9,699 nucleotides of DNA from M30B19 sp041688615 (GCA_041688615.1 JBDNHU010000517.1:1-9699); one strand, 5' to 3'; counted from the stretch's first letter, positions 1 through 7,381 are shown. Notes: a model not told the origin generated them from the letters alone. A program made the numbers and translations.

Positions 1-2
1 AA

Positions 3-191
3 AAAGGTCAAATTTCTGAGGCTTTCCCTACCGCTCACGGGGTTCACATCGTTAAAGTACTGGAAGTCGAAAACGGCGTGATTCCTTACCTTAAGGTCAA
101 GGAACAGGTCCGCATCGATGCGTTAGCGGACCTTTGGCGCCTAATTGTCTCCAAGCATGAAGATAATGTTTCGGTCCGTCGACGACCGTGA
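3..191 (+). CDS. Peptidyl-prolyl cis-trans isomerase, parvulin (PpiC/SurA) type, C-terminal fragment
   Basis: This is the 3' end of a gene that begins before the window; 62 codons and a TGA stop at 189-191 are visible. The translation starts KGQISEAFPTAHGVHIVKV. That matches the last part of a parvulin domain: the GxISEAF.T.HG.HI(V/I)KV stretch forms the final helix turn and beta strand of the PPIase fold. A charged helical tail follows (KVKEQVRID) and a basic end (RRRP). Parvulins catalyse cis-trans isomerisation of peptide bonds before proline; PpiC/SurA-type members usually act on exported proteins in the periplasm. The catalytic core, any signal peptide and the full length lie outside the window, so location is not shown. 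No hairpin terminator is visible directly after the stop. The family call is firm; the specific paralogue cannot be named. Confidence 0.85.
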   Translation, partial: KGQISEAFPTAHGVHIVKVLEVENGVIPYLKVKEQVRIDALADLWRLIVSKHEDNVSVRRRP

Positions 192-506
192 TAACTCGCC
201 CCCACACAAAACCATTGGGTCGAAATCAAGCCCATTGGGTCGAAGTAAAGGGCCAAACTGTCGAGAAAATGGCCAATTGTTCCTGAAAAAACGCCGGTTT
301 ATCCAGTTTTTTGGCGAACTTAGCATTGGCCAGTTCTGTTTGTGGCCTATGGTTTTCAGGAATTGTGATGGACGTTGGGGCCGTTGGGCCTACAATTTCT
401 TGCACCTTTCGCCGTTATCATTTTTTCGAGTTTACTGGTTCTTTTTGAACTGGGAAGAATGACCTTTCTTAACGTGCGGTATGGGCAATGGAAGTGAACC
501 TGGATC
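192..506. other. Intergenic region with a 20-bp-spaced direct repeat
   Basis: No convincing gene lies in these 315 bases. An open frame on the plus strand (145-462) overlaps the end of the PPIase gene in another frame and encodes low-plausibility sequence, so it is not called. The one visible structure is a direct repeat: CCATTGGGTCGAA occurs at 212-224 and again at 232-244, exactly 20 bases apart. No strong promoter was recognised for the downstream small gene. Confidence 0.5.
212..244. repeat. Two-copy direct repeat, 13 bp identical, 20-bp period
   Basis: CCATTGGGTCGAA is present at 212-224 and 232-244. The bases between are AATCAAGC-like spacer, and the following seven bases are partly similar (ATCAAGC versus GTAAAGG). 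The 20-base period is close to two helical turns, so a bound protein dimer would see both copies on one face. A simple small duplication explains it equally well. Function unknown. Confidence 0.6.
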
Positions 507-767
507 GTGTCAACCTTATTTGATTTAATGAAGACCTTGGAAATTCAATCTGAAGACGAAGATCGTCAGGGGCGGCAGGGGCGGCAGTCAAAGCGTCGAA
601 AGAGCACCAGTACGCAGAAATTCTGCGAGCAGTGCTATCGATATGATCATCATTCACCCGTCAAGGTAGCCTTACCGATTAAGGTTGTCTTAGTAGTGAT
701 GACGCTGGGTTTGGCGCTCTTGTTCTGGCCGACCCGATGCGTTTGCTGCGGTTCGATCCGCTTTTAA
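507..767 (+). CDS. Small membrane protein with paired CxxC knuckles (hypothetical, LITAF/zinc-ribbon-like layout)
   Basis: This 86-residue ORF begins at GTG 507; an in-frame ATG lies at 528 (residue 8). A purine run GGAAG at 490-494 is the only Shine-Dalgarno-like element and is rather far from the GTG. Residues 1-36 are polar and charged, including a QGRQGRQ stretch made by a 9-bp DNA repeat (CAGGGGCGG twice, 567-584). C40 and C43 form a first CxxC (FCEQCYRY). Residues 54-73 are a hydrophobic helix, and C78 and C81 form a second CxxC (RCVCCGS) at the C-terminus. Two metal-knuckle halves separated by a membrane-inserting segment resemble the layout of LITAF domains and of small planctomycete zinc-ribbon membrane proteins. 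That is a structural analogy, not a demonstrated homology. A bound Zn ion and membrane placement are inferred. No neighbour indicates a role. Translation is plausible because the motif architecture is coherent. Confidence 0.55.
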   Translation: MSTLFDLMKTLEIQSEDEDRQGRQGRQSKRRKSTSTQKFCEQCYRYDHHSPVKVALPIKVVLVVMTLGLALLFWPTRCVCCGSIRF

Positions 768-1331
768 TGCGCTCCTCTACGGCGGATTAGGGTCTGTTGG
801 AACATTCGTTAGTCGTGCGAAATCGAATGTTTCCCGATCTCTTGATACCGCCTGACCCGCTGGCACGGTTGCGAACCTAAGATCTTAAGCGATTAGCCCA
901 GTCAACCGGTCGACTGAACGTGCTTAGGTGACTGGGGTTATAGGGGGCTGAACTTCTTGGCGTCTGTCCCTTGGCCGTCTGACCTGTCGTGTCTGGTCAG
1001 TTTCTCGTAAGGTCACTTCTGGCCGCAGTTAGGGTGTTGGGATTTCGTTAGCACGCGGACTGCTGTTTTAGCAGTGTTGCTGATTTTACCGGGTGCTTCG
1101 GTCGATTTTCAACCGCCTGCGACTTTAACGATTTTAGCGAATTTTCTGATTTTTCTGAAGAAACGCGTGTGGTTTTGCCGACCCACAGTCTATCTCGTAC
1201 CGCTATCTTGCTGATGAGCGTTCCCGTTTAAAAGTCACAGGAACAAATCAAGACAAGACTTCGAACAGATTTGGTTTTCGATGTTTTTATAACATGGACC
1301 TGAAAGCGAGTAATGAAGCACGGACAAGAAA
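768..1331. other. 564-base intergenic region, no gene recognised
   Basis: No ORF of credible length or content is visible on either strand. The region holds inverted repeats: CCCAGTC/GACTGGG (897-903/930-936), ACCTAAG/CTTAGGT (875-881/923-929), CTGACC/GGTCAG (979-984/995-1000) and ACTGCT/AGCAGT with a GTTTT loop (1059-1064/1070-1075). None is followed by a clear T-tract, so none is called as a terminator. A TATAAC box at 1288-1293 could be the -10 of the 1332 gene, but I see no matching -35. Confidence 0.5.
875..936. other. Possible structured RNA segment (crossing inverted repeats)
   Basis: ACCTAAG (875-881) is complementary to CTTAGGT (923-929), and CCCAGTC (897-903) is complementary to GACTGGG (930-936). 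The two right arms are adjacent, while the two left arms are in the order that makes the pairings cross. Forming both gives a pseudoknot; forming one at a time gives two alternative hairpins. A third local option, CAGTC/GACTG (899-903/912-916), competes with the second. Seven-base complementarities are expected by chance in a region this size, so this is only a candidate. Confidence 0.2.
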
Positions 1332-2282
1332 ATGGCTCCGCAATTTCAAAATCAGTGTAATCGCTATGTCGATATGTGGGCCATGCCGGGGCTTCATCCC
1401 ACGAATATCGAAATTCTGCAGAAGCTGAAAACGGCAGATTCGAATCACTTCACCAAAGAGATGAATGCGGTTGGCACGGTTTCAGAATTAGATAGCGACG
1501 ACGTCTGGCAGCAGACTCATTTGATCGGAGTGCGAACGGATGTTGGGGCACCAGATCAGAGTGAATTGAATTCCGCATTAAAGCGAATCAAGAAACGCCG
1601 ACTGGTTGAATTGAGAAAGAAAATCAAGCGAACGGGCCGTTTGAATGAGAAGCAAAACGAAGTGCTGCAGGAGCAAACTGCTACCGATGACGTCTTGAAT
1701 ATGGAAGTGGGTGATATTGAGAAGCGGCGTCTGGTTCTAAAATTGTTCAAAAATTCGACTCAGCGGATGCGTTGGTGCGGGACCATCGAGGAAGTAACGA
1801 CCTCCGAGATTCATAATTCGATCGGGTCCAAGCGTAACCTCATCACGTTAATGGTCAACTTGCCCGACGTTCAGTTTGTAACCACCATTCAAGAGAATCA
1901 TCGGACACTCAGGTACCCGGCAACCTTTAGTTTTTGCTTTCATGACCAGGGTCAGATGTGGCATATAAATTTAAAGCAACGTTGGGTTTCGCTGGGCCCG
2001 GACTTTGATCTATTTATCAATGGGCAGAATGTCGGTTTAGTCGATGGAAAGTTGATGTGTTTTGGTTCGGATAGTTACATCGACATGGAAAACCATCCCT
2101 TACTTAGCGACACAAATTTCTTAAATCTCATCACGTTATTTACGGCATCGATTGGCTACCATAAGGCGATGCGAAAAAGTATTGGTCGTCGAGTCAAGGC
2201 GACACTTGCTGGACAGTCATATCGTCACTTGATCGAAGACGAAGAACTTCGTTTGCGACACAATGGTCGAGCCGCCGCTTAG
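1332..2282 (+). CDS. Hypothetical protein, 316 residues, with C-terminal beta-rich conserved-looking region
   Basis: I do not recognise a named family. ATG 1332 is the first start after an in-frame TGA at 1314-1316; no good Shine-Dalgarno precedes it. Residues 1-75 are mixed and end near a DD-rich stretch. Residues 81-140 are strongly charged and probably helical, with a basic cluster (KRIKKRRLVELRKKIKR, about 84-100). Residues 145-290 look like a globular beta-rich domain, with regular strands such as ITLMVNL, FSFCFH and DLFINGQNVGLVDGKLMCFG. A hydrophobic helix and a basic segment follow (LITLFTASIGYHKAMRKS, then RRVKA). The 'x-x-NGQ-x-VG-x-VDGK' turn is reminiscent of tubby/LURP-one-like barrels, but this is weak and not claimed. 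No signal peptide or certain membrane helix is seen, so a cytoplasmic location is likely. It stands alone, with about 290 bases to the next gene on the same strand. Confidence 0.75.
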   Translation: MAPQFQNQCNRYVDMWAMPGLHPTNIEILQKLKTADSNHFTKEMNAVGTVSELDSDDVWQQTHLIGVRTDVGAPDQSELNSALKRIKKRRLVELRKKIKRTGRLNEKQNEVLQEQTATDDVLNMEVGDIEKRRLVLKLFKNSTQRMRWCGTIEEVTTSEIHNSIGSKRNLITLMVNLPDVQFVTTIQENHRTLRYPATFSFCFHDQGQMWHINLKQRWVSLGPDFDLFINGQNVGLVDGKLMCFGSDSYIDMENHPLLSDTNFLNLITLFTASIGYHKAMRKSIGRRVKATLAGQSYRHLIEDEELRLRHNGRAAA

Positions 2283-2538
2283 GTTCAGCGGTCAAACTGC
2301 GGCATCGGTTCAGTCGGCCCCTGGTTCCCAACTTCAGAATTGGACGGCGAAGTCCGGCCGGCCATTACAGGAGTTGGTCTTTGGCTAGAAGTCGGCTGGC
2401 GATCCTTGTTTGCGGGATTCTGCTGGGTTTCGGGGAAATCAACCCTTGGAACGATTGCCAAAAATCAAGTGCAGTATTAGGCTAGTCGCTTCCTGGATCG
2501 CTGCGAAAATCGCTCATTATTGAGTTGCGCTCCAGCGT

Positions 2539-2568
2539 TTGAGTCAGCATTTTGGGGTACTTGATAAA
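2539..2568 (+). promoter_or_regulatory. Candidate promoter just upstream of the SUFU gene
   Basis: TTGAGT (2539-2544) and GATAAA (2563-2568) are 18 bases apart, each matching four of six positions of the sigma-70 boxes. The -10 ends only eight bases before the ATG at 2577, so transcription would begin at or next to the start codon. No Shine-Dalgarno sequence is present there, which is consistent with a leaderless message. This is a weak pattern match. Confidence 0.25.
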
Positions 2569-2576
2569 GTGAATCA

Positions 2577-3197
2577 ATGGTAGACGAACAAGAGCAATTG
2601 TTGCAAGAATGGTACGATCATAAGTCCCAGTGGATGGTGCGGGCTTTGGGGCCTGAGCATGATATGGTATTGCATGCCGACGTTCCCTACGCTGAAGGTG
2701 GTGGTCTAGATTTGTACTACTATGGGAATGGGATTCCAGGCACCGCAATCGCCACGAAGGAACTAAGCGATTTACCAGGCGAGGGATCGGCCAGTGATTG
2801 GTATGAATCGTACGAATTGGTGATGTTCACTCGGATAGCGATTAATCTGGACGACGCGCACCAGGAAGCAACGCCCTTTGGGCTGATACATTCCAACATT
2901 CAGACAATTCTAAATTGTATGGCCCCTTATAGTGCAGGCACGATCCTGAATCCCTTGGAGACGTGCGAATTTCCTAAGAAAGTGGAGGGCGTCGGTGGGA
3001 AGTGTTTGATTCTCGACGCTTACAAAGATGATTCCGAAAGTGATGAACAAACGTCGTTTGGATTGCTAAACTTGATCGAAATTTTTCCTGCTGAATTAAA
3101 ATACGCTAAGAAGCATGGCGGCGAAATGTTGATTGAAAAACTGAAGCAATCCGGGTGTTATCCCTATTCCGACTTGGACCGTGCGCCAGTGGTCTAA
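2577..3197 (+). CDS. Suppressor-of-fused (SUFU) domain protein
   Basis: This 206-residue protein starts at ATG 2577, the first start after the in-frame stop TAA at 2565-2567; no Shine-Dalgarno is visible. It matches the bacterial SUFU-domain pattern in order. Residues 33-49 (HADVPYAEGGGLDLYYY) give the 'pxxxGGxlDlyxy' strand. Residues 57-66 (AIATKELSDL) give the 'xTxGmSdxp' turn, with GM replaced by KE. EL(V) at 80-82 follows, then a helix with W/H-rich flanks. 'GTIL' at 121-124 matches the usual 'GhTi' strand, and residues 160-190 (FGLLNLIEIFPAEL and following) fit the C-terminal 'llxlxPixxxElxxxxxxG' segment. In bacteria, SUFU-domain proteins are often immunity proteins of polymorphic toxin systems, but many stand alone. 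No toxin gene is next to it here, so an immunity role is only a possibility. It is acidic, has no signal peptide and is probably cytoplasmic. It converges on the large minus-strand gene with 39 bases between stops. Confidence 0.85.
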   Translation: MVDEQEQLLQEWYDHKSQWMVRALGPEHDMVLHADVPYAEGGGLDLYYYGNGIPGTAIATKELSDLPGEGSASDWYESYELVMFTRIAINLDDAHQEATPFGLIHSNIQTILNCMAPYSAGTILNPLETCEFPKKVEGVGGKCLILDAYKDDSESDEQTSFGLLNLIEIFPAELKYAKKHGGEMLIEKLKQSGCYPYSDLDRAPVV

Positions 3198-3236
3198 GTA
3201 ATGAAATTGTGGCAACGCCCTTTGCTTTGCATTCTC

Positions 3237-5195
3237 TTACTCTACCAGCAGTTCGCCGTTCATTACCATCCAATGCCCAGGGAACGTACACAGGAACGGA
3301 TAGCGGCCGGGCTGCAATGGAGCGTTGAAGAAAATAGTGAACGAATCCCCGCCAGGCACGACATCGGTGTAGCAAATGACGTCGTTGGTTTGCGGAATAT
3401 ATTGCTTCAGACCGGCTTCTGGGTCAGCGATCAGCCGATTGGATAATTCGCCCACCTTTTCCAAGCAATCAGGGCGAAGCAAAGCCCAGTTGTGTGGCAC
3501 TACGTCGGCGTTGTTCAAAATCAGTTTGATTGGCTGGCCCGCTTTGGCTGAAATTCGTGGATTTAGATAGGTCAAGTTTTGGCCGGTGGTGACCTGGATC
3601 TCCGTCGCTTCAGCAATGGGGTTGGTGAACGGGTTGGGGATTCGGTTCTTGGCGTTTGCCAAATCGCGAAGCATGGGATGGACGCCCACGATCTTTTGTT
3701 GTCGAACGTAATTTGGGAATTCGGTAAACGGTTCGTCCATTTTGTGTACGGTAACGAAGATGTCTGTCCCAAAATTACGGGTCGCGTCGGAGGGTTCCTG
3801 GGTCAGGTTTTGTGCGACGTCTAAATGTAAGTGCAGTTGATTTACCGGTTGAAAGTCTGGCATCTCCAGGAACATGGATTTCCCATCTTCCAGAACATAG
3901 GTCGATGTGATGGCCACTGTGTCGTGTCCAACGGTATTGTCATGACTGGGCGACATTTCTGGCGACCCATAGCCTTGGCTATACTTGTAGTTCCAGCACT
4001 GAGCAAAATGTTGTTTTGAATTTTGGACAAGGTTACGATCCAACGGCTGGGAGAATTTCAGCAAGATGCCATTTTCGTGCACATGAAATCCGACCGGACT
4101 TTGCTTCGTTTGCCCAGTGAAGCGAATGCGTTGAAAGCACCCAAGATCAGGCGTGTAACTGCCCCATCCCGTCATGCCTCCAACGTAAAGTTGCCCATCT
4201 TGTGGGTTGAAACGACCGCGGTGCACACCCGAATCGAAATCGCCCACCAAGGGAACGACGGCGCCCTGGCGCTGCCCTTGAACTTCGTCATCCAGGATCA
4301 GAAAGTGACTACCAGCGCCGAAGGAAAGATGGATCATTTGGTTTGTCATGGCCCCCCAGTGATCACTGTCGACCCATACCTGTCCGCCACTGGAATTATC
4401 TAGGCCCCGAGGCAAGTAGACCCACGGCAATTCGGGCGGCTGTTCATCGATTGGACCACGGTATCCATAATGCGGTAGACGATCCCTTCGCGGGTTGGAT
4501 GATTCGGGTTTAGCAACGTTGCTGCCTCTTGGATCATCGCCTGATACCGCACAGATCATGGAAGCGGGGGTCCAATCACCTTCGGAACAGGGTACGGTGA
4601 TCGTGCGATCGGGCATAATCCCAATGCCATCGGGGTTTCGGAAACCGGTGGCAAGCACTGTTGCAGTAGACCCGTCGGCTGAAATTTTTAGCAAACCTTG
4701 ATTTCCTGACGCGGTATAGAAATTTCCAGCTGAATCTCGCTGCAGACCACAAATGTAGTCGTGTCCTGACGCCGAAGTGATAAAGGCATTGCTATAGCAC
4801 TGATAGAAGTCGGCTTCTCCATCTTCGTTCAGGTCTTCCAGGCACAGCAACTGATCACGACATTGCACGAACACCTTGTCCTGATCGATAACCAACCCAA
4901 GAGGCTGATGGAGGCCGGTTGCGAACCTTCGCCAAGTTGCCGTTTCCAAATTTCTGCCCGTCGCCGAAACTGAGAAATCAGCAGTCGCGGCCTTGGAACC
5001 CGTGGCAACGGTTTTGGTCCCCGCGAACCCTGAAACATGCCAAACGTCGCCTTGCATCGTGCATACTAAAGCCGAGCCATCTGAGAAAAAATCCAAACCG
5101 CTACAAAAGATCAAGGCCTTCCACGGATTGTCAATTGGCAATTGGATCGTATCCACCGCATAAGACGATCCGCTGCCGTAACTGATTTTCGTCTC
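3237..5195 (-). CDS. 3' portion of frameshifted multidomain redox enzyme: beta-propeller and azurin-like copper domain
   Basis: This frame is the C-terminal continuation of the gene that starts at 7381. It is open from the shift point near 5195; the first possible independent start is GTG 5156, with no ribosome site. It opens with ETKISYGSGSSYAVDTIQ and then PIDNPWKALIF, the usual join between the middle region and the beta-propeller in planctomycete proteins of this type. Numbering from GTG 5156, residues 1-330 are a propeller resembling soluble quinoprotein dehydrogenases or NHL proteins, with a Ca-binding-like loop DLNEDGEADF near 110. Residues 335-500 are a beta-rich linker domain. Residues 510-639 are a cupredoxin. 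H555, C623, H628 and M632 match the azurin type-1 copper ligands (C-x4-H-x3-M, first His about 66 residues earlier), seen as VPHNW and CTFPGHWMVM. The domain is expected in the periplasm, passing electrons. Both halves are otherwise intact, so the break is recent or a sequence error. Confidence 0.85.
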   Translation of the reverse strand, partial: ETKISYGSGSSYAVDTIQLPIDNPWKALIFCSGLDFFSDGSALVCTMQGDVWHVSGFAGTKTVATGSKAATADFSVSATGRNLETATWRRFATGLHQPLGLVIDQDKVFVQCRDQLLCLEDLNEDGEADFYQCYSNAFITSASGHDYICGLQRDSAGNFYTASGNQGLLKISADGSTATVLATGFRNPDGIGIMPDRTITVPCSEGDWTPASMICAVSGDDPRGSNVAKPESSNPRRDRLPHYGYRGPIDEQPPELPWVYLPRGLDNSSGGQVWVDSDHWGAMTNQMIHLSFGAGSHFLILDDEVQGQRQGAVVPLVGDFDSGVHRGRFNPQDGQLYVGGMTGWGSYTPDLGCFQRIRFTGQTKQSPVGFHVHENGILLKFSQPLDRNLVQNSKQHFAQCWNYKYSQGYGSPEMSPSHDNTVGHDTVAITSTYVLEDGKSMFLEMPDFQPVNQLHLHLDVAQNLTQEPSDATRNFGTDIFVTVHKMDEPFTEFPNYVRQQKIVGVHPMLRDLANAKNRIPNPFTNPIAEATEIQVTTGQNLTYLNPRISAKAGQPIKLILNNADVVPHNWALLRPDCLEKVGELSNRLIADPEAGLKQYIPQTNDVICYTDVVPGGDSFTIFFNAPLQPGRYPFLCTFPGHWMVMNGELLVE

Positions 5196-7381
5196 AGTAT
5201 TTCTGGGGAACGCCCGGTTCCACCGGCAACAATCGACCGCATTGGATGTGAATCGATCGGCGCCACCGTGCGAATGAACTTTCCATCTTCTTGCCCGGGG
5301 CTGTCAAGGTAAACCGTGTCCGCGATCTGGTACTTGAATGCAACCTTGGGTCCGTCGCGATAGAACCCCAGATACTTGAAGGACTTGGACGGTTGGGATC
5401 CAATGTCGGTCTGCAGCACCTGGCCCTGCAATTGCAGCCCGTCCATAAAACCGTGCCGCACCGACGAGAATCCGACAAAACCTCCGCCCCAAACCGCCGG
5501 GTAAGTCAGTGTGTCTGGATCAAAGCACGCAGAAAGCTGACCTTGGTCACCTAGTTGAACGCAAATGCCTCGAGCGATTGTCTTATTATTAACTCTGATT
5601 ACACCCGACTGCACCGATCCTAGTTGGGTATCATTCCAACGCCCATCTGCCCAGACCTGTTCGTTTTGATTGCCCCAGTGTCCAGTGTTGGGGCCATCCA
5701 AACTTTGGAACGCATTGAGTAGCAAGGGAACGCTAGGTTGGTCGCGAAAATACAGTGCCTGTTTAGTGTAAAAATCGTAGACTCGATCACGATTGACATG
5801 CTTAGTTGAGTTCGGCCAATTTTCGGCAACTAGCGGGCTCAGGTTGATCGGGAATTCAATGGGGCCATGCGAATGTGAATTAGCGTAAGCAAATTGCAGT
5901 TCTTCTTGGAACTTGGGGCCTTGATGTCCAAGTCCGGTTAGAAATTTCAACAGATCTCTTTTTTGCAACGGCGTCATGGTTTCAGCGATACCGTCTGGCA
6001 TGGGTGTACCGGCGGGTTGTTGTTGTTCGATATCGTCCAGCGCCAAAGTGAGTGACTTGTCGGAAGCGACATCGCGAAGTGCAATTTCAGTCTCAGAAAT
6101 ATCGCTTCGATAACCTCGATACACTTGCCCATCGACCGTCAAGATTTGCCATAGCGTGTATTCGGGCTTGACCTCGTGTTTGGGCCATAAGACCGAACTG
6201 GCGATTTGCGGTCCCGTTTGTTCCTTGCCAAGGTTAGTCAGGGCGGGCCCCACAACGCCACCGTGCTGGCCGACCTTGTGGCATGAGAGGCACGCGAATT
6301 TTGCCGAGGCGAAAACCTGAACGCCTCGGGCTGCGTTACCCGATCGCTGGGCTTGGGCTGCCAGTTCTTCAGCAACTTGGGGATCGTAGTGGCTGACTTG
6401 CCCCGACGCTTCTTTGGCTTCGGCTTTCAATTCTTCGACAATCAAAGCCAAACCGTCTAGGTTTTCCTGCAAAGCAAGTTCGCTATCCAATTCGTCTCGA
6501 TGGTCCAAAATGCCGATCGGCCCGTGGTAATCACTGTTCAAGACAACCTTGATCATCTCGCGTTCGTGTTGACCTTTGCCAATGCCAACAATTTTGGGTT
6601 CGGCATGATCGTTCATGCCGTTAAGATTCAGGCAGTGTAAGAACGGTTTTACAGCGTTGAATGCCTGCTGGAAGTCAGCGATGCGATCGTGAGCATGGTG
6701 GAAGTTGTAAACGATCCCGACATTGTCAAAGCCGATGTCTGTGAGCGCCTGGCAGACCGCGGCCAAATTTTCAGGTTGCCCTGCCCAACCGCCGTGATTG
6801 TAGAGACTGAGTTTGCAGCCCAGATTTTTTGCCCGTTGTGCGATCGGCGTTAACGCCTCGGCTGCCGCGATCACTCGATTTGCTTGAGTCATTTGGGGCG
6901 TAGCGGCTCCAGGGTCCGGCATCATCTTCCAAATTTGTGGCTTTAAATTGTACTTTTGAAACAAATCTAACGCGTGATCGTGAAGTTCCCAAAAGGCAAA
7001 GAAGTCGATCCCGCCGTTTTGGTATTCTAGGATTTCCTGCTCGAATGTAGCCACATGTTCCTCACGCCAATCGTAAGCGCATCGCTGGAGTCCCAGTTTC
7101 TGGAGCATTTGCGTTCGCGCCTTGGGGCCTCGCTTCTTCGCGTCGAAAGGAACAATACACCAAGCGACCAAATTTTCTTTCGCGAACAGGCGGTTAGCAC
7201 GTTGGGCCAAGTGGTCAGCCGTCGAGGCTGGGGTCGGTGCCGAGTCCTGTGTTTGAGCCGAAAACGCCGGAACAACGGACAAAGACATGCCCAGCAAGGC
7301 AAGCGTTAGCACGGGTATAAATTTCACGATGATGACTGCCGTCGACATTCGTAATAAACGCCAAGCGAGGGGATGGAACAT
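5111..7381 (-). CDS. 5' portion of frameshifted multidomain redox enzyme: signal peptide, TIM barrel, c-type heme domain
   Basis: ATG 7381 is chosen as start; ATG 7348 (residue 12) is an alternative. A longer frame from GTG 7507 adds 42 residues of implausible sequence that would spoil the signal peptide. Residues 12-42 form an export signal (basic n-region, VLTLALLGMSLSVV core, PAFSA cleavage region). Residues 71-318 are a xylose-isomerase/AP-endonuclease-2-type TIM barrel with NHGGWAGQPENL, VYNFHHAHDR and LHCLNLNGMND strands. Residues about 340-475 are a Pirellula/Verrucomicrobium-type cytochrome c domain: C364-L-S-C367-H368 binds heme and M461 in TPMPDG is the likely axial Met. The rest, to residue 729, is a beta-rich region like DUF6797-type segments. 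After CTG 5197-5195 the frame runs on as RRKSVTAADRLMRW and stops at 5111; this tail is out of frame with the family. Restoring one base gives about 1381 residues with the 3237-5195 frame. Confidence 0.85.
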   Translation of the reverse strand: MFHPLAWRLLRMSTAVIIVKFIPVLTLALLGMSLSVVPAFSAQTQDSAPTPASTADHLAQRANRLFAKENLVAWCIVPFDAKKRGPKARTQMLQKLGLQRCAYDWREEHVATFEQEILEYQNGGIDFFAFWELHDHALDLFQKYNLKPQIWKMMPDPGAATPQMTQANRVIAAAEALTPIAQRAKNLGCKLSLYNHGGWAGQPENLAAVCQALTDIGFDNVGIVYNFHHAHDRIADFQQAFNAVKPFLHCLNLNGMNDHAEPKIVGIGKGQHEREMIKVVLNSDYHGPIGILDHRDELDSELALQENLDGLALIVEELKAEAKEASGQVSHYDPQVAEELAAQAQRSGNAARGVQVFASAKFACLSCHKVGQHGGVVGPALTNLGKEQTGPQIASSVLWPKHEVKPEYTLWQILTVDGQVYRGYRSDISETEIALRDVASDKSLTLALDDIEQQQPAGTPMPDGIAETMTPLQKRDLLKFLTGLGHQGPKFQEELQFAYANSHSHGPIEFPINLSPLVAENWPNSTKHVNRDRVYDFYTKQALYFRDQPSVPLLLNAFQSLDGPNTGHWGNQNEQVWADGRWNDTQLGSVQSGVIRVNNKTIARGICVQLGDQGQLSACFDPDTLTYPAVWGGGFVGFSSVRHGFMDGLQLQGQVLQTDIGSQPSKSFKYLGFYRDGPKVAFKYQIADTVYLDSPGQEDGKFIRTVAPIDSHPMRSIVAGGTGRSPEILRRKSVTAADRLMRWIRSNCQLTIRGRP
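5190..5197 (-). other. Frameshift point (one base missing) in the multidomain redox enzyme gene
   Basis: On the minus strand the sequence reads GAA ATA CTG AGA CGA. Inserting one G (CTG GAG ACG AAA) gives PEILETKISYGSGSSYAVDT and joins the upstream frame to the downstream one without loss. Upstream reading runs open from 7381 and downstream reading runs open to 3237, with no other defect. No slippery heptamer of the X-XXY-YYZ type is visible, so programmed shifting is unlikely. Either the gene is a young pseudogene or the base was lost in sequencing or assembly. Confidence 0.8.

Noticed and set aside
145..462. 105-residue plus-strand ORF
   Set aside because: It overlaps the end of the PPIase gene in a different frame, has no good start or ribosome site, and its sequence shows no domain-like pattern.
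979..1000. Hairpin CTGACC/GGTCAG as a terminator
   Set aside because: The stem is six pairs with a ten-base loop and only TTTCTCG follows, with no T-tract.
3201..3446. 81-residue plus-strand ORF beginning four bases after the SUFU stop, with a hydrophobic N-terminus resembling a signal
   Set aside because: It lies almost wholly antisense to the cupredoxin domain, whose copper ligands show that the minus strand is coding.
5190..5197. Programmed ribosomal frameshift
   Set aside because: There is no slippery heptamer or obvious downstream pseudoknot, and the product is a single continuous enzyme in related architectures. A lost base is simpler.
5194..5478. 94-residue minus-strand ORF ending at the frameshift point
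   Set aside because: It is the third frame of the redox enzyme gene; the family sequence lies in the other two frames.
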